From NCBI GenBank assembly GCA_030737835.1, contig CM060848.1:10424509-10488508 (forward strand): a DNA stretch of 64,000 bases, in the 5' to 3' direction. Below are positions 48,766-61,467 of the stretch, one piece after another. This DNA is from Acorus gramineus. Lineage: Eukaryota > Streptophyta > Magnoliopsida > Acorales > Acoraceae. The notes beneath the pieces are model-generated. The model had not been told where the DNA came from, did no database searches, and saw only the letters and a program-made list of their open reading frames with translations. Position numbers and translations under genes: made by a program. How positions within the stretch are numbered: the stretch's first letter is position 1; the number at the start of each line of letters is the position of its first letter.

Positions 48766-49183
48766 CTTATACTTGTAATGTAGGATATTCTTCTTTCTTT
48801 GTTGAAGCCATGTAAAACGATCACAACATTCTAGACTAGAAGAAATCCCTAGGTCCTCCGAACTCCCAATAAAACAAACATGAATTCTGTCCAGAAATTA
48901 AGAGAACCAAAATATTTTTGAGAATCCAATGGCCAACAATTTTAAAGCAATCCTCCTGTTTCTCACTAAAACGGCATCCAATAATTCCCCAGGTCAAACA
49001 ATTTCAAAATGCATATGTCCGCTTATAACCACAAAATATGACGAAAAAGAGCACAACTCAGCTGATGCCAATGTTAAAATCATATGACTATTTCATTTTA
49101 TATTATTTGGTGAGAGGTGGTGGCTTGCTACTTATTTTGAGCCAAAGATGGTGCCCACCAATTCTGTGAAAATTGGAGGACTA
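48766..49183 (+). repeat. 418-bp flanking direct duplication, left copy
   Basis: Identical to 57172-57589 except for two substitutions seen by eye (near 48857-48880). It ends exactly at the gypsy LTR start (GGAGGACTA then TGTTGG). It is non-coding host DNA rather than part of the element. Confidence 0.92.
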
Positions 49184-50347
49184 TGTTGGTGGCTTTGATT
49201 GTCGTTAAAATCTCGTCTTTGCCAACAAAAATATAAAACCCTTACCTAGGTAGAAAGTGGTAGCAAGGGGTCGAATCCACAGGGAGGCTATTGAAGCAAA
49301 CGAATAAAAGTAAAAATTATCAATATTTGGCAAAAAGGTTTAAAAACAAATTATTTAAAAAGCTTAGGTTGAAGTCAATGTATAAAAAAAGACCACCAAG
49401 GATTGGAAATCCACCCCACGAATATCGTGATAATTCTTTCTTTTGCATTCAATGAAAACAGAATATTTCAAAAGCAGTTCACTTCTACTCGATTTAAAAA
49501 TAGGGTTTATAAAGCATCAACCGTATCCCATCTAAGTAGAACGACGGAAGATCTAAAAATACCCATAATCAAAAGAAATCTGAGTTGAAGAAACTATATA
49601 AACATGAAGAACAAATCAGAAAACATCAATGCACAAAGAAAATAATCAATCACTCAATCTCATGGGGTGGAATCCTCTCCTTGATGGAAGGATTTTCTAG
49701 CCTACCATGGTTGATGAAATTCTAGAATAAAAATAAAAATATTCCATAAAATAATAATGCACTTTATTGAAAACACAAGAGAATCTGTCTCTAATACTAA
49801 AGAAATAAAAACAAAAACAACAAAAACTGAAAATAAATTCCTTCTGGCTGAATGCAGAGATCTCTCCTTGGCTGAATGCCCTTTTTATAGGGGTTTTGAG
49901 GGTTGAATTAGTTGTAAATGCTGATTTGCTTGAGTTGTTAATGCTGATTTGCAAAATATGTTGGAGATATAATTGCAAAATCTGTTAGAGATCTTGTTGA
50001 TTTGTTGGAGATGTCAAAGCTGATTTGATTGAAGATTTTATTGATTTGGTAGATCATTTTTAGAAGTTTTGATGAAGCTTTGAATGCTAATTCCTTCTCC
50101 AATTTATAACCTGCCAAATTTAAATACTGCCAAATTTAGATTTCTGAATTTTAAAATATGGCTCTATATGAAAAATATGATAATGCATATTAATTGTATA
50201 AATATTGTCAATTTGTGCAAAATATGCTTTGAATATAAAGAATAGAAACTTCCCTAATATGCATGTATATATGAATAATTACATAGGGAAATGTTCCAAA
50301 ACAACTCTTAAAAGCATATAAAAATATGTTCTTTTGAATATCTAACA
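49184..50347 (-). repeat. 3' LTR of the Athila-like element
   Basis: 1164 bp, TGTTGGTGGC...ATATCTAACA on plus. The polypurine tract lies directly inside it. Confidence 0.92.
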
Positions 50348-53300
50348 AATACCCCCAAACCGCCTTTTTGCTAGTCCTCGAGCAAAACTAAAAAAAAATC
50401 CTAACTCACTTTCGCAGGAATCGCGGTTACACTTAGCATGTGCAACAAGCCTTTAAACCCCTAGGTCACCCTAGTGGACGAGTTGTGTCTCGTGAGGGTT
50501 TGCAGCGAATATACCCACAAAATTCTTTTTTTTTTTTTTTTTGAAAACAATGACATCTTCGGGAGCTTTATAAAAATCTACTAAAGTTGAGAACTCTATA
50601 CACATGTTAGAAGTTTTCACTCATAATCAAGTCCTGAAGTGTGTGTGTGCATAGCCAACAAAGATGTAGCTTTCTTTTTCCCAGTAAAACTTAATTTTGA
50701 TTACCTTAAGAATGGATTTCGCCTTGACTTCAAAAACTCACTGGATATTACACTCAACAAGGAAATCACTCAGAAGTGGGCTTATTTCTCTCAACTTATA
50801 TGTGACAAGGAATCAAAATTCAAATCATCCACATATAAAATTTATAGAAGGACGGACCATATCAAAGAAAAATAAAAATTTAATTTGATCTCAGGAACGG
50901 AATATCATCGACTCAAGAACATTGGATTAAACACCGTAAGTCCTCTTCATCTATTCTCCACATTTTAACCACATTACATTTAGGATCAAGTAGGTCTTTT
51001 CAATAGGTTGTAATGGGGCTAGGGTTATTATTGATAACTGGACAATGCTTTGAGAATTTGTATACTTTTTGATGAATATCGAGTATTTCTTTTTTTTTTT
51101 TTTTTTTTTTTTTCTTTTCACTGTTTTTTTTTTTTCTTAAAAATCATGATAGTAATAACCCTTCCATGAAATTTCATAGTAATTGATTGATCTTTCTTTT
51201 TCTTTTTCTTTCCTCATTCCCAAAGCAAAATTTAAGGTTACACTCATTGAGTGGAGTGTAGGTTAAAAAAAATAGGTTGAACAAAGAAAGGCTTATATGG
51301 CTCAAGGGGTTTGACTAGTGGATAAGTGTAAGAATAGGTTGGTTGAACATGATAGATGGGTTAACAAAGATGGCCTAAATCATTTCCTAAGTTTCACATG
51401 GTTATTATATGCCTTGAAAAGATTTCAGAGGAGTTTCTAGTGTAGTAATCCAATTTTTATGGTGTTCATGAGTCTTTGATCAAAACAAGAATAAAGAGAT
51501 CAAGCAAACGACATTTAAGCGAAAACAAGAAAAATTTGAGTTAACTTGTAACTCAGAATTATGTAAAGACACTCCAAGAATAGAATGGCTCAAATCTCTC
51601 CTAGGTTAAGTCTCCGCTAATGATTCATCCAGTTCTCTCCCTTAAATTTCACTTTTCCATTTAGGCTACATACATGTGGCTATAAGTGCTGAAAATTTTT
51701 CCAAGACTTGAAATTTGCGAAAAACATTTTAGACACATGATAGAATTAACAACTAAAGTGAAAATTAATCTGGCAAGCCAAAGGTATCCCAATGATTGAA
51801 GTTTTCTCAAAATTTTTTTTTTTTTTTTTTTTTTTTAAATTTCACATCAAAATTTGTTGATTATACCCCCAAACCTAAATCTAACATTGTCCTCAATGTG
51901 AATGACAACTACAAAATGATGCATGTGATGCAATAGAAATAAATAAAGAAGGTAGAGACTGCATACCTTATTTGATGTGAATTCTTATAATTTATCCTGT
52001 GACAAAATAGCTCAGTGAATCCGCATAGAAACATAGAAATGACAAATATGTACTCAAATTCAAAGCATAATAATTGAAAAATGTCCTAACCCTGAACCTA
52101 AAAATCTCATAGATGTACAAAGTGATCAATCCTGATACACAGGATCTTCCAAAAGTGTCTCCTCAACTTCTGGGCTCAGATACTCAAGATATGGTTTCAA
52201 ACGATGTCCATTGACTTGGAAAGTACTACCATCCTTGGCATTATGGATTTCAATCGCCCCATGTGGATGAACTTTCTCAACTGTGTATGGGCCAGTCCAG
52301 CGAGATTTCAATTTCCCAGGAAATAAATGAAGTCTAGAATTGTACAAAAGGACCTTCTGACCGGGAAAAATTCCTTACGAAGGATAATCTTATCATGCAT
52401 GGTCTTCATGCGGTCCTTGTACCTTGCGGCACAGTTATATGCATCATTCCTAATCTCTTCTAACTCATCGAGTTGTAGTTTCCTATGTTCTTTTGCCTTG
52501 TCGCGATCAAAATTGAGGCGTTTCATTACCCAATATGCTTTGTATTCTAATTTGACAGGTAAATGGTAGGCCTTGCCATAAATAGGGACTTGGTCAATGA
52601 AGGGTACAGGAAAATGATCCTTAAACTCTAACTGGGGTGAATTGACACTAGATGACACCAGCAAAGATTCAGAAATGGGCAATGATTCAAACTGAGTGGC
52701 CCATTTGCTAGTATCCATGAATAGAGCGGAATCTAAAAGTGCATTTGCTTCCCTAATTGAACCTTCTTTATCAAAATCTTTGCTGAATGGGTCAGAATAA
52801 CTCGACTCTTCCAAAGAGTTGTTGATCATATCATCAATCATGCAAACTTCCTCAAGATCATCAATTTCAGTTGATTGGTTACTACTATGGAAAACATTGA
52901 GTTGGACAGTCATGTTTCCGAAGGCTAGAGTCATTATACCATTCCGACATCTAATAACAGCATCTGATGTGGCTAAAAATGGTCTGCCTAGGATCACAGG
53001 GATATGGCTGCCTGGGTTTTTCACTGGTTCAGTTTCTAAGACTACAAAATCCACAGGATAATAGAATTCTTTCACCTTGACAATCACATCCTCCACAATT
53101 CCCTTTGGATATTTCACAGTTCTATCTGCTAATGAAAGGGTAATGTCTGTGGGTTTTAACTCCCCCAAACCTAACTCCTTGTACACAGAATAGGGTAGCA
53201 AATTCACACTGGCTCCTAAATCTAGGAGGGCTCTTTGGATGATAGTCTCTCCTACTTTGATCGCAATTGTGGGGCAACCAGGGTCCTTATATTTAGGGGC

Positions 53301-55989
53301 AATTTGCTGTTGAATGAAAGATGAGGCTTGTGCAGCCATCACAGCGTGCCTAGGAACACTGGTTCTCCTTTTCACCGTGGTGAGATCTTTCAGGAATTTT
53401 GTATAGGAGGGAATCTGTTTGATGGCATCTAAGAAAGGTATATTGATCTGAACATTTTTGAATACTTCCATGATATCATCAAAATGAGAACTTTTCTTGG
53501 GTTCTTGCAATCTAAGAGGATAAGGAGCTTTGGGTTTGTAGACATCTACTGGCTTTGGTGCTATTTCCTGGGTTTCATTTCCCTTCTCTTGGGTCTCCTG
53601 ACCTTCTTCCTGGTCAGCAGTCTTATGGACCGCGATTTCTTCACTTTTTTCCTTGGGGAGTTGGACCTTTTTGTCCACTCGCCTGCCATATGTTAAGGTG
53701 GTAATGGCCTGGACTTCATGGGATGAGTTTTCATTAGAGTTAACCTGATATTGCCCTATTGGGCCTTGACTCTGTTGCCTACTAGGATTAGGCACTGGCT
53801 GACTAGGTAATTCACCCTTCTTCCTATCTACTAGAGAACTGGCTATTTGGCTTAGACTAACTTCAAGTTTTGCAATTGCTTGTGCATGGATTTGATTAGT
53901 CTGGGTTTGTGACAAATTGGTTTGCTGCTGCTGATGGATGAATTCTTGTTGTTGCTTCATCATGTTAGCCATCATGGCTTCCAGATGTGAGGGTTGTTGA
54001 GGAGTGGGAGCAACATAAGGAGGAGGAGGTGGAACCAAAGGTTGGTTCAACTGAGGAGCTTGTGACGGGCTTGGCCTAGAAAAATTTCTTTGATACCCTG
54101 GTGGACCACCTTGATATTGGATAGGTTCATTCTGCCTATAAGAGAAGTTTGGATGAAACCTATTATCAGGATGGTATACTGGGCCAAAAGAATTGGGAGT
54201 GGGCTTTTTGAAGGCATTATATGAATTAATCGAATTTGCCTGCTCAGCCTTGATGGTGGGCAAACTAGGGCAACACTCCACTAGATGCTCTGAACTATCA
54301 CAAATGAGACATATGTTGTGTGGCTCATGTTCCACATTCATTATGGGGTTGAATCTCTTTGTGAGTTCAGGTTTGTTGTTATTGCAAAAGTATCGAACTT
54401 CTTGCTCAATTTGTTCACCCCATCCACTAAGTTGGTCATGACATATTTAAGATCTGGATCTGCTTTTATTTCATAAATACCTGACTTTCTAGATCCTCTA
54501 TCATCAACTTCATTGTCATAGCTACTCCAATTCTGGGCATTCTCAGCTAAATCTACAAGGAACTCATAGGCTTCATCAGGGGTCTGATCCATGAACTTAC
54601 CCTTGTGCATGGACTCAATCATGTTCCTATGTGTGTGAGGTAGTCCCTTATAGAAAAAGTGAACTAGTTGGGCTTTGTCAAGCCCATGGTGTGGGCATTT
54701 GATTAACAAATCATGAAATTTTTCCCAAATTTGAGAAAATTCATCTTCAGCTCTCCCCCTAAAAGTTCTAATGGCATCTTTGATTTTCTCAGTTTTTGCC
54801 ATAGGATAAAATTTTGTCATGAATTTTTTAGAGAGTTGTTCCCATGTTGAAATTGAATTGGTGGAGAGGGAATACAGCCATGCAGCTGCATGATCTTCCA
54901 AAGTCATGGGGAACAACCTCAATTTGACACCTTCCTCATCTAGGTTCTGATTTTTGAATGTTTGACAAATTGTCAAGAATTTGTTTAGATGGATATAGGG
55001 TTGCTCACTCTCGAACCCATGGAATTTGGGAAGCATATTGATGGTTGCCGGCCGAATTTCAAATTGGATTGCAGTGGTGGCCGGCAGCACTATGCAAGTT
55101 GGTGGATTGGAAGATGCAGGAGCATATAGCTCATTCAGGGTTTTGGCACGTTCACCCATTGTGAAGAGTGATGAATGGTTAAGGACTCGCCTATGTTGAT
55201 GAAAGGTTCTCTCAATCTCAGGGTCTAAAGGTTTTAACTCTCCCCTAATGGATCTTCTACCGTGCATGCACCAGAAACAAAAAAAATTTGAACCTCTCCT
55301 AGATTAGACAGCTCCTAACAGGTTTGAAGAGTACACCTAAGCCTCCAATTCAATCCTATGAAACGTTGACCAGGTCAGCCTCCAGGTAGTGGTGGGGTCA
55401 CAATGGTCCCGCTTAAGTACCACCCTCCTAGAACACAATGTGTCTCCCTTAGAGGGACAAAGCTTTCCTAGACATCAACATGATCAAAGAGCATAATTGG
55501 TGGAACTTTTGGTGGTCTTTGCCTTAATGAGCTCAAGAATCCTAAAGCCAATGTCTAATTGATTTTATTTTAATTGGCTTGGGATAATCATGCAATGTAG
55601 TGATTTTTGGGCCAAGGACGATTGATGAAATACCGACCTTATCTTTTTTTCTTTTTTTTTTAATGAATTTTGCCCTTAAGTTGATTTATGCAAATGAATA
55701 CGCTAAATGCACAACAAACATTAAAACAAGAGCTTTTGTCAATGGAGAACTTACCTACGGAGTATGTTCACTCCGGAAATCCAAAAATTTGAAGTGGAAT
55801 TAGATCAATGAGTCTTGAGCTTTATGTTCCTCATCCTTCTCTCTTCTTCCTGCAAACCAAATAAAAGAAAAATAATTTTTTTTTTATATAATTTTTTTTT
55901 TTTTTTTTTTTAAGAAAAGAAAAAAAAAAATTTTGATACCTTCAACCTTCACCGTTACTTACCTTGCCTCCCCGGCAACGGCGCCAATT

Positions 55990-57171
55990 TGTTGGTGGCT
56001 TTGATTGTCGTTAAAATCTCGTCTTTGCCAACAAAAATATAAAACCCTTACCTAGGTAGAAAGTAGTAGCAAGGGGTCGAATCCACAGGGAGGCTATTGA
56101 AGCAAACGAATAAAAGTAAAAGATTATCAATATTTGGCAAAAAGATTTAAAAACAAATTATTTGAAAAGCTTAGGTTGAAGTCAATGTATAAAAAAAAAG
56201 ACCACCAAGGATTGGAAATCCACCCCACGAATATCGTGATAATTCTTTCTTTTGCATTCAATGAAAACAGAATATTTCAAAAGCAATTCACTTCTACTTG
56301 ATTTAAAAATAGGGTTTATAAAGCATCAACCGTATCCCATCTAAGTAGAACGACGGAAGATCTAAAAATACCCATAATCAAAAGAAATCTGAGTTGAAGA
56401 AACTATATAAACATGAAGAACAAATCAGAAAACATCAATGACAAAGAAAATAATCAATCACTCAATCTCATGGGGTGGAATCCTCTCCTTGATGGAAGGA
56501 TTTTCTAGCCTACCATGGTTGATAAAATTCTAGAATAAAAATAAAAATATTCTATAAAATAATAATGCACTTTATTGAAAACACAAGAGAATCTGTCTCT
56601 AATACTAAAGAAATAAAAACAAAAACTAAAAATAGAAAAGAAATAACAAAAACTGAAAATAAATTCCTTCTGGCTGAATGCCGAGATCTCTCCTTGGCTG
56701 AATGCCCTTTTTATAGGGGTTTTGAGGGTTGAATTAGTTGTAAATACTGATTTGTTTGAGTTGTTAATGCTGATTTGCAAAATATGTTGGAGATATAATT
56801 GCAAAATCTGTTAGAGATCTTGTTGATTTGTTGGAGATGTCAAAGCTGATTTGATTGAAGATTTTATTGATTTGGTGGATTATTTTTAGAAGTTTTGATG
56901 AAGCTTTGAATGCTAATTCCTTCTCCAATTTATAACCTGCCAAATTTAAATACTGTCAAATGTAGATTTCTGAATTTTAAAATATGACTCTATATGAAAA
57001 ATATGATAATGCATATTAATTGTATAAATATTGTCAATTTGTGCAAAATATGCTTTGAATATAAAGAATAGAAACTTCCCTAATATGCATGTATATATGA
57101 ATAATTACATAGGGAAATGTTCCAAAACAACTCTTAAAAGCATATAAAAATATGTTCTTTTGAATATCTAA
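55990..57171 (-). repeat. 5' LTR of the Athila-like element
   Basis: Starts three bases from the tRNA-Asp primer site. Its outer edge joins the right 418-bp copy. The last base or bases of the LTR appear to be shared with or replaced at that junction. Confidence 0.9.
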
Positions 57172-57589
57172 CTTATACTTGTAATGTAGGATATTCTTCT
57201 TTCTTTGTTGAAGCCATGTAAAACGATCACAACATTCTAGACTAGAAGAAATCCCTAGGTCCTCCAAACTCCCAATAAAACACACATGAATTCTGTCCAG
57301 AAATTAAGAGAACCAAAATATTTTTGAGAATCCAATGGCCAACAATTTTAAAGCAATCCTCCTGTTTCTCACTAAAACGGCATCCAATAATTCCCCAGGT
57401 CAAACAATTTCAAAATGCATATGTCCGCTTATAACCACAAAATATGACGAAAAAGAGCACAACTCAGCTGATGCCAATGTTAAAATCATATGACTATTTC
57501 ATTTTATATTATTTGGTGAGAGGTGGTGGCTTGCTACTTATTTTGAGCCAAAGATGGTGCCCACCAATTCTGTGAAAATTGGAGGACTA
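57172..57589 (+). repeat. 418-bp flanking direct duplication, right copy
   Basis: Starts CTTATACTTGTAATG directly after the LTR and ends GGAGGACTA before CATGG, which is the host sequence continuing to the right. Confidence 0.92.
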
Positions 57590-59147
57590 CATGGTATAAA
57601 AAGAAAGGAAATAGAAAATAAGGAAATTAAAACTAACGGAGAGGGTAATAAGAAGGATTGGACCACTCCTGAACAACAATAGAAAAATATCATTCCACCA
57701 CATTACATCCTTCTGTGATGATGATCTGCTTTTCAACCCTTCAAAGATGGTTACACCAGTACCACGCAAGCAAACTAAGAAGAACCAAGTGTTCTCAATA
57801 TACAACCGTTTAGTGGAAAGCTTTTCATTCCTAGTATTCCACTTAGCCCACTACAATGTTTGGGTGGCCTGTCACTTATCTGGCAGATTGACAGCTAATC
57901 CAGCTACTCAACCAGAGACTCCCCTTGCTTGAACTTCATTACATCTACCAGATTCATGCTACAAAGTAATGCACATTAATTCCAATGAAAGTAATAGATT
58001 TTGGTTCTCATTGACTTCATAGATTATGGATATTATTCCTATTCCATATGATCCTCATAACCACTAGGTCAATAGATTACGTCAATTCTGTACAATAAAT
58101 ACCCCCAAATCATTGTAGAAAAATATGTCTTCTCCTTTTATCTCATATAAGTTAACTAATAGTTGCGAACCGAACTTTAAGAAAGTCAGCTAGCACCCCC
58201 CTCTCCGTAAAAGATGACCGAGGATCAAAACCTGGGGCCACACACACACATATATATATATATATACAAAAGGATACTGCATAGTTTTACAAAAGGATGA
58301 CATCTATTTTTTTTTTTTAACAGAAGCATACTGCAGGAAGAGTAGCAGGACTCAGGAGTGGCCATACAAAACCATGCCCTCAGCAAAACTCCGATTCACA
58401 TCTTTCAAGACAGAAATTATTTCATACACACTTCTTGGATCAATAAACCACTAACATGACTGAAACAAACAGAATCCCCTTTATCTTTAAGAATAAACAA
58501 AAAAACCGCGCAAAGGAAAACATGCTCTTAGCTTAAGTTTTCATCATTCAGATGGAAACTTTAATAAATTTCTAAATAAATAGAAAGAATCAGAAATTAA
58601 TTCAGTTCAAGCATTCTAATTTTCAGCTGTTACAGATACATGTTGGGCATGGGTAGCAAAAACAAAATAAAAGGAATTCTTGCAACTGTCAACGAAGGTT
58701 AAAGTGATAAGAGATTTCATTTTAACGTTCTGGAATAATAATTGCTGAACTCCATGACAGGAATCAACAATTATTTAACTTCATTCGAACAATCAAAGGA
58801 AGAATATAAGACATACGCCACAATTCATCATCACAACAAGACAAGCAACAAGCAGGGTCCTAACACATAATCAGAACAAATGAAACATTGAAATTCCACT
58901 TCCTTGGAAAATAATCCACATGACACAACAATAGCAGAAATAACAACAGCAACAAAAATATGAGAAGCTGAAACTATATCCATGCAAGAAGTGTGTTGAC
59001 TTGTACAGCTAATCCTAAAACGAACAGAAGATACAGAGCACATCCATCACCAGAAAAATACTCACATCATATATTCTGTATTCCTCCTCTGCAGGAAAGT
59101 CCAGGCTTTTAATTTACAACAGTAAACAGTCATGACTGTCCAAACAA
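57590..59147. other. Intergenic DNA and 3' side of the hyccin gene
   Basis: No further gene is supported. A (CA)n(TA)n microsatellite lies at about 58240-58266. The hyccin transcript's 3' untranslated region should lie just left of 59148. Confidence 0.4.
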
Positions 59148-60214
59148 TCATTTCGATGCCAGGAGGACATCCGGCTTCCTCTGCTTGCTCAGCGTATTGG
59201 GGTTCGAAGACACATTAGCCAAAATAATGGCAGATGCCGATCTAGCCTTCCGGTCAAGCTGAATAAGGCTGCGTGCAGCCAAGATCGCCTGGGGCATCAG
59301 ATCATGCAATGCACGTGCATACATGCATCGAACCGCTGCAGAAGCCGCGTCCCTGACCTCCCGGTGGTTCAATGGCGCGAGAAGGCAGTGCCCAAGGATC
59401 CTCAACACAGGCTGCATCAGCTCCCATGGGAAAGGAATCCGAGACCCAGACCCGATTCCGCACTTCTCCTCGCAAACGCTCAATTTGCCCATCTCTTTGG
59501 ATACAAAACCGACCTCATCATCGTCCTCGCCAAGATCCGTCTGGCAGGGGCAGTTCTGCCCAGTCCAAGCTGAGGCGAACTCGCAGAGGTCGAGCTTTGA
59601 CGTCGCAGGCATGAGAGAGATTTGTCTTGTAGAAGCAGTCAAGCGCGACCGCGACAACGCAGGCGCGCTTGGTGGATTTGACGCCGATCTGTGGCTCGAG
59701 CGGTGGTGAGAGAACCCCGATCGACGGCTTCCATTCGTTCATGGACGGCGAACGCGAAGATTTCGAAGAGGGAGGGGAGTGGTAGAGAGAGGGGTAGGAG
59801 AGGTCGGGCACGGAAACCAACACGGGCTTCCCCGAGCGAGACCGGGCCTCGGCGTTGTAGAAGGCGAGGAGCACGGATTCGAACCCGGCGAGGGAGGGGG
59901 AGGCGGCGGCGGAGAGGACGCGAGAGAGGTAGAGGCCGGAGATGAGGGGGACGAAGGAGAGGACGACGAGACGGAGGTCGGCGTCGGTGGAGAGGTAGGT
60001 TTCGTAGATCCACTGGCAGAGGGCGTCGTCGCCGGAGCCGGAGGAGGGGGGGGCGGAGGGCGGAGGAGATGGCGGAGGGGTTTCCGAGGACGGAGCGAGC
60101 GGGGCAGTCGGAATCGGCGAGGGGGGCGATGGCATCGTCGCCGAAGGGGACGATGGAGGAGAGGGAGTGGATGCGGGAGCGGACGCGGGAGACGGCCTCC
60201 CACCATGACTGCAT
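59148..60214 (-). CDS. Hyccin-family protein (PI4-kinase alpha complex subunit), with two apparent frame changes
   Basis: An intronless coding region of 1067 bases, corresponding to about 354 residues. Family landmarks in order are MQSWWEAVSRVRSRI at the N-terminus, LVVLSFVPLISGLYLSRVL, GKPVLVSVPDLSYPSLYH, KSTKRACVVAVALDC, ASAWTGQNCPC, IPFPWELMQPVLRILGHC and LIQLDRKAR. Hyccin, with a TTC7-like partner and EFR3-like anchors, holds PI4-kinase alpha at the plasma membrane to make PI4P; this role is known from animals and Arabidopsis. The reading frame changes twice. One change is at an eight-G run (60046-60053). The other is near 59620-59640, beside an A/CT-rich stretch. Each is one extra base; without both, the frame closes to exactly 355 codons. 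So either these are consensus errors at short repeats, or the gene is a very recent pseudogene. The coding region is strongly GC-rich at its 5' end. Confidence 0.85.
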
Positions 60215-60384
60215 TGGATTTGTGGCGCGGTTGATAGGATTTGGGAGGTTGGCGGTGGTGATGGTGGTGGTGGTTGGGGGTGATGGATCAGCGGAGGAGG
60301 GGGAGGCGATGCCGTTGATTTGGGACTCCGTCCCTTGTTCGCCTGTGCGAGCGGGTTCCGTGTTTTGGAACCGTTTTTTTATAT

Positions 60385-61467
60385 GGGGGCGGTTATAACC
60401 ACCCCACGAATATTATTCCAGGCACCCGCACCCCCATTTATTTAAATAAATAAAATTAATTTGTTATATTGTATCTCATATTTAACTCACCCTACAAGTT
60501 CAACATAACCGATATTTTTTGTGTTTAAATGGTACAACATGAATCATGTGGATCAGGAACCAGAAACTTTATTCGACATAGATAATGTTTTCTGTATTTA
60601 TAGTAGTTTGACATGGATCATATCGATCGAGAACACGGTGGACCAGAGACAAACAAAATTTTGGTTGATTATCGACATCACATCGCATATCGTGTATGCA
60701 ATATTAGAATGACAATGTACATATGATGTAATAAAAAAAATTCATTCTGCTTTAATATGCCATATTATATGGTAACTTATATTCATTTGAGAGTAGTGCG
60801 ATTGTTCTTTGCAGTGACGCCAACTGATAAAAACATTGGAGGGCTGAAATGTATTTGATGAATTATTGACCTCCATGAACAAAATCAAGCAAAGTGGTTT
60901 GTGGCCATTGGTTGTAATATATTAACAATACATATCTCCATTTTATTTTCTAGATTCATGAAATAAATATGTTGGTAATTGGATCATAAATATTATAATT
61001 CAATAAAATTTGATTACATCAATTGTTTTAACACTTTATCATAAAAGTAAGTCTAGCTCGTTTATGTAGAGTCGACCTAGTATCAATTTGTCGACAGTAA
61101 CTACATCGATCGCATATCAAAAATTGAAACACAACCTTCTGGTACATGTCAAAGCAACTTAAACACAGAAGACATCATCAACATCGAACAAAAACGGAAT
61201 AAGGTTTCTAGTTCCAATCGACATGATCCATGTCGAATTATCTTAAGCACAGAAGATATCGTCTATATCGAACTAGAACTAGAACAGAACTAAGATTTCT
61301 AGTTCTCAATCGACATGATCCATATTGAACCACCTTAAACATAAAAGACATCATCTATGTCGAACTCGTGAGGTGGGTTAGATATGAGATACAATGTAAC
61401 AAATCAATATTTTATTTGAATAAGCATGGTGGGTAAAATAACTCGTCAGTGGCTATAACCGCCCCCC
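60385..61467. mobile_element. Mutator-like (long-TIR) non-autonomous element, 1.08 kb
   Basis: The first about 190 bases (from GGGGGCGGTTATAACC) and the reverse complement of the last about 190 (from GGGGGGCGGTTATAGCC) align along most of their length. Shared landmarks are TTGTTA-ATTGTATCTCATAT, TAAC-CACC and ACATGAATCATG/ATATGGATCATG. The flanks are both T-runs ending in AT (TTTTTTTATAT and TTTTTTATT), compatible with a roughly 9-bp duplication. The interior is AT-rich without a transposase. It sits about 170 bp upstream of the hyccin start codon. Confidence 0.7.

Larger units (their letters stand above)
49184..57171 (-). mobile_element. Athila-like Ty3/gypsy element, reduced, recent
   Basis: LTRs at 49184-50347 and 55990-57171 are about 98.7% identical (about 15 substitutions seen). 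The element reads on minus: primer site complementary to tRNA-Asp (55969-55986), gag (about 54340-55270), a CCHC-like zinc knuckle, a retropepsin domain (DLGASVNLLP), then an integrase C-terminal tail (KLRLDEL-type region and the [13 protein letters not shown] motif, about 52130-52600). A long untranslated tail with T-runs leads to the polypurine tract beside 50348. Reverse transcriptase and RNase H parts are not present, so it is non-autonomous. Gag and protease look largely open. Instead of a 5-bp duplication, it is flanked by the 418-bp repeats. Confidence 0.9.

Noticed and set aside
49270-49295. tRNA-like GGTCGAATCC box
   Set aside because: It lies in the LTR start and recurs in the second LTR; no cloverleaf could be drawn around it.
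59639-60214. Separate proteins suggested by three overlapping minus-strand frames in the hyccin region, and plus-strand frames opposite them
   Set aside because: Only the hyccin landmarks, spread over the three minus-strand frames in order, match a known family. The other translations are Arg/Pro/Gly-rich shadows.
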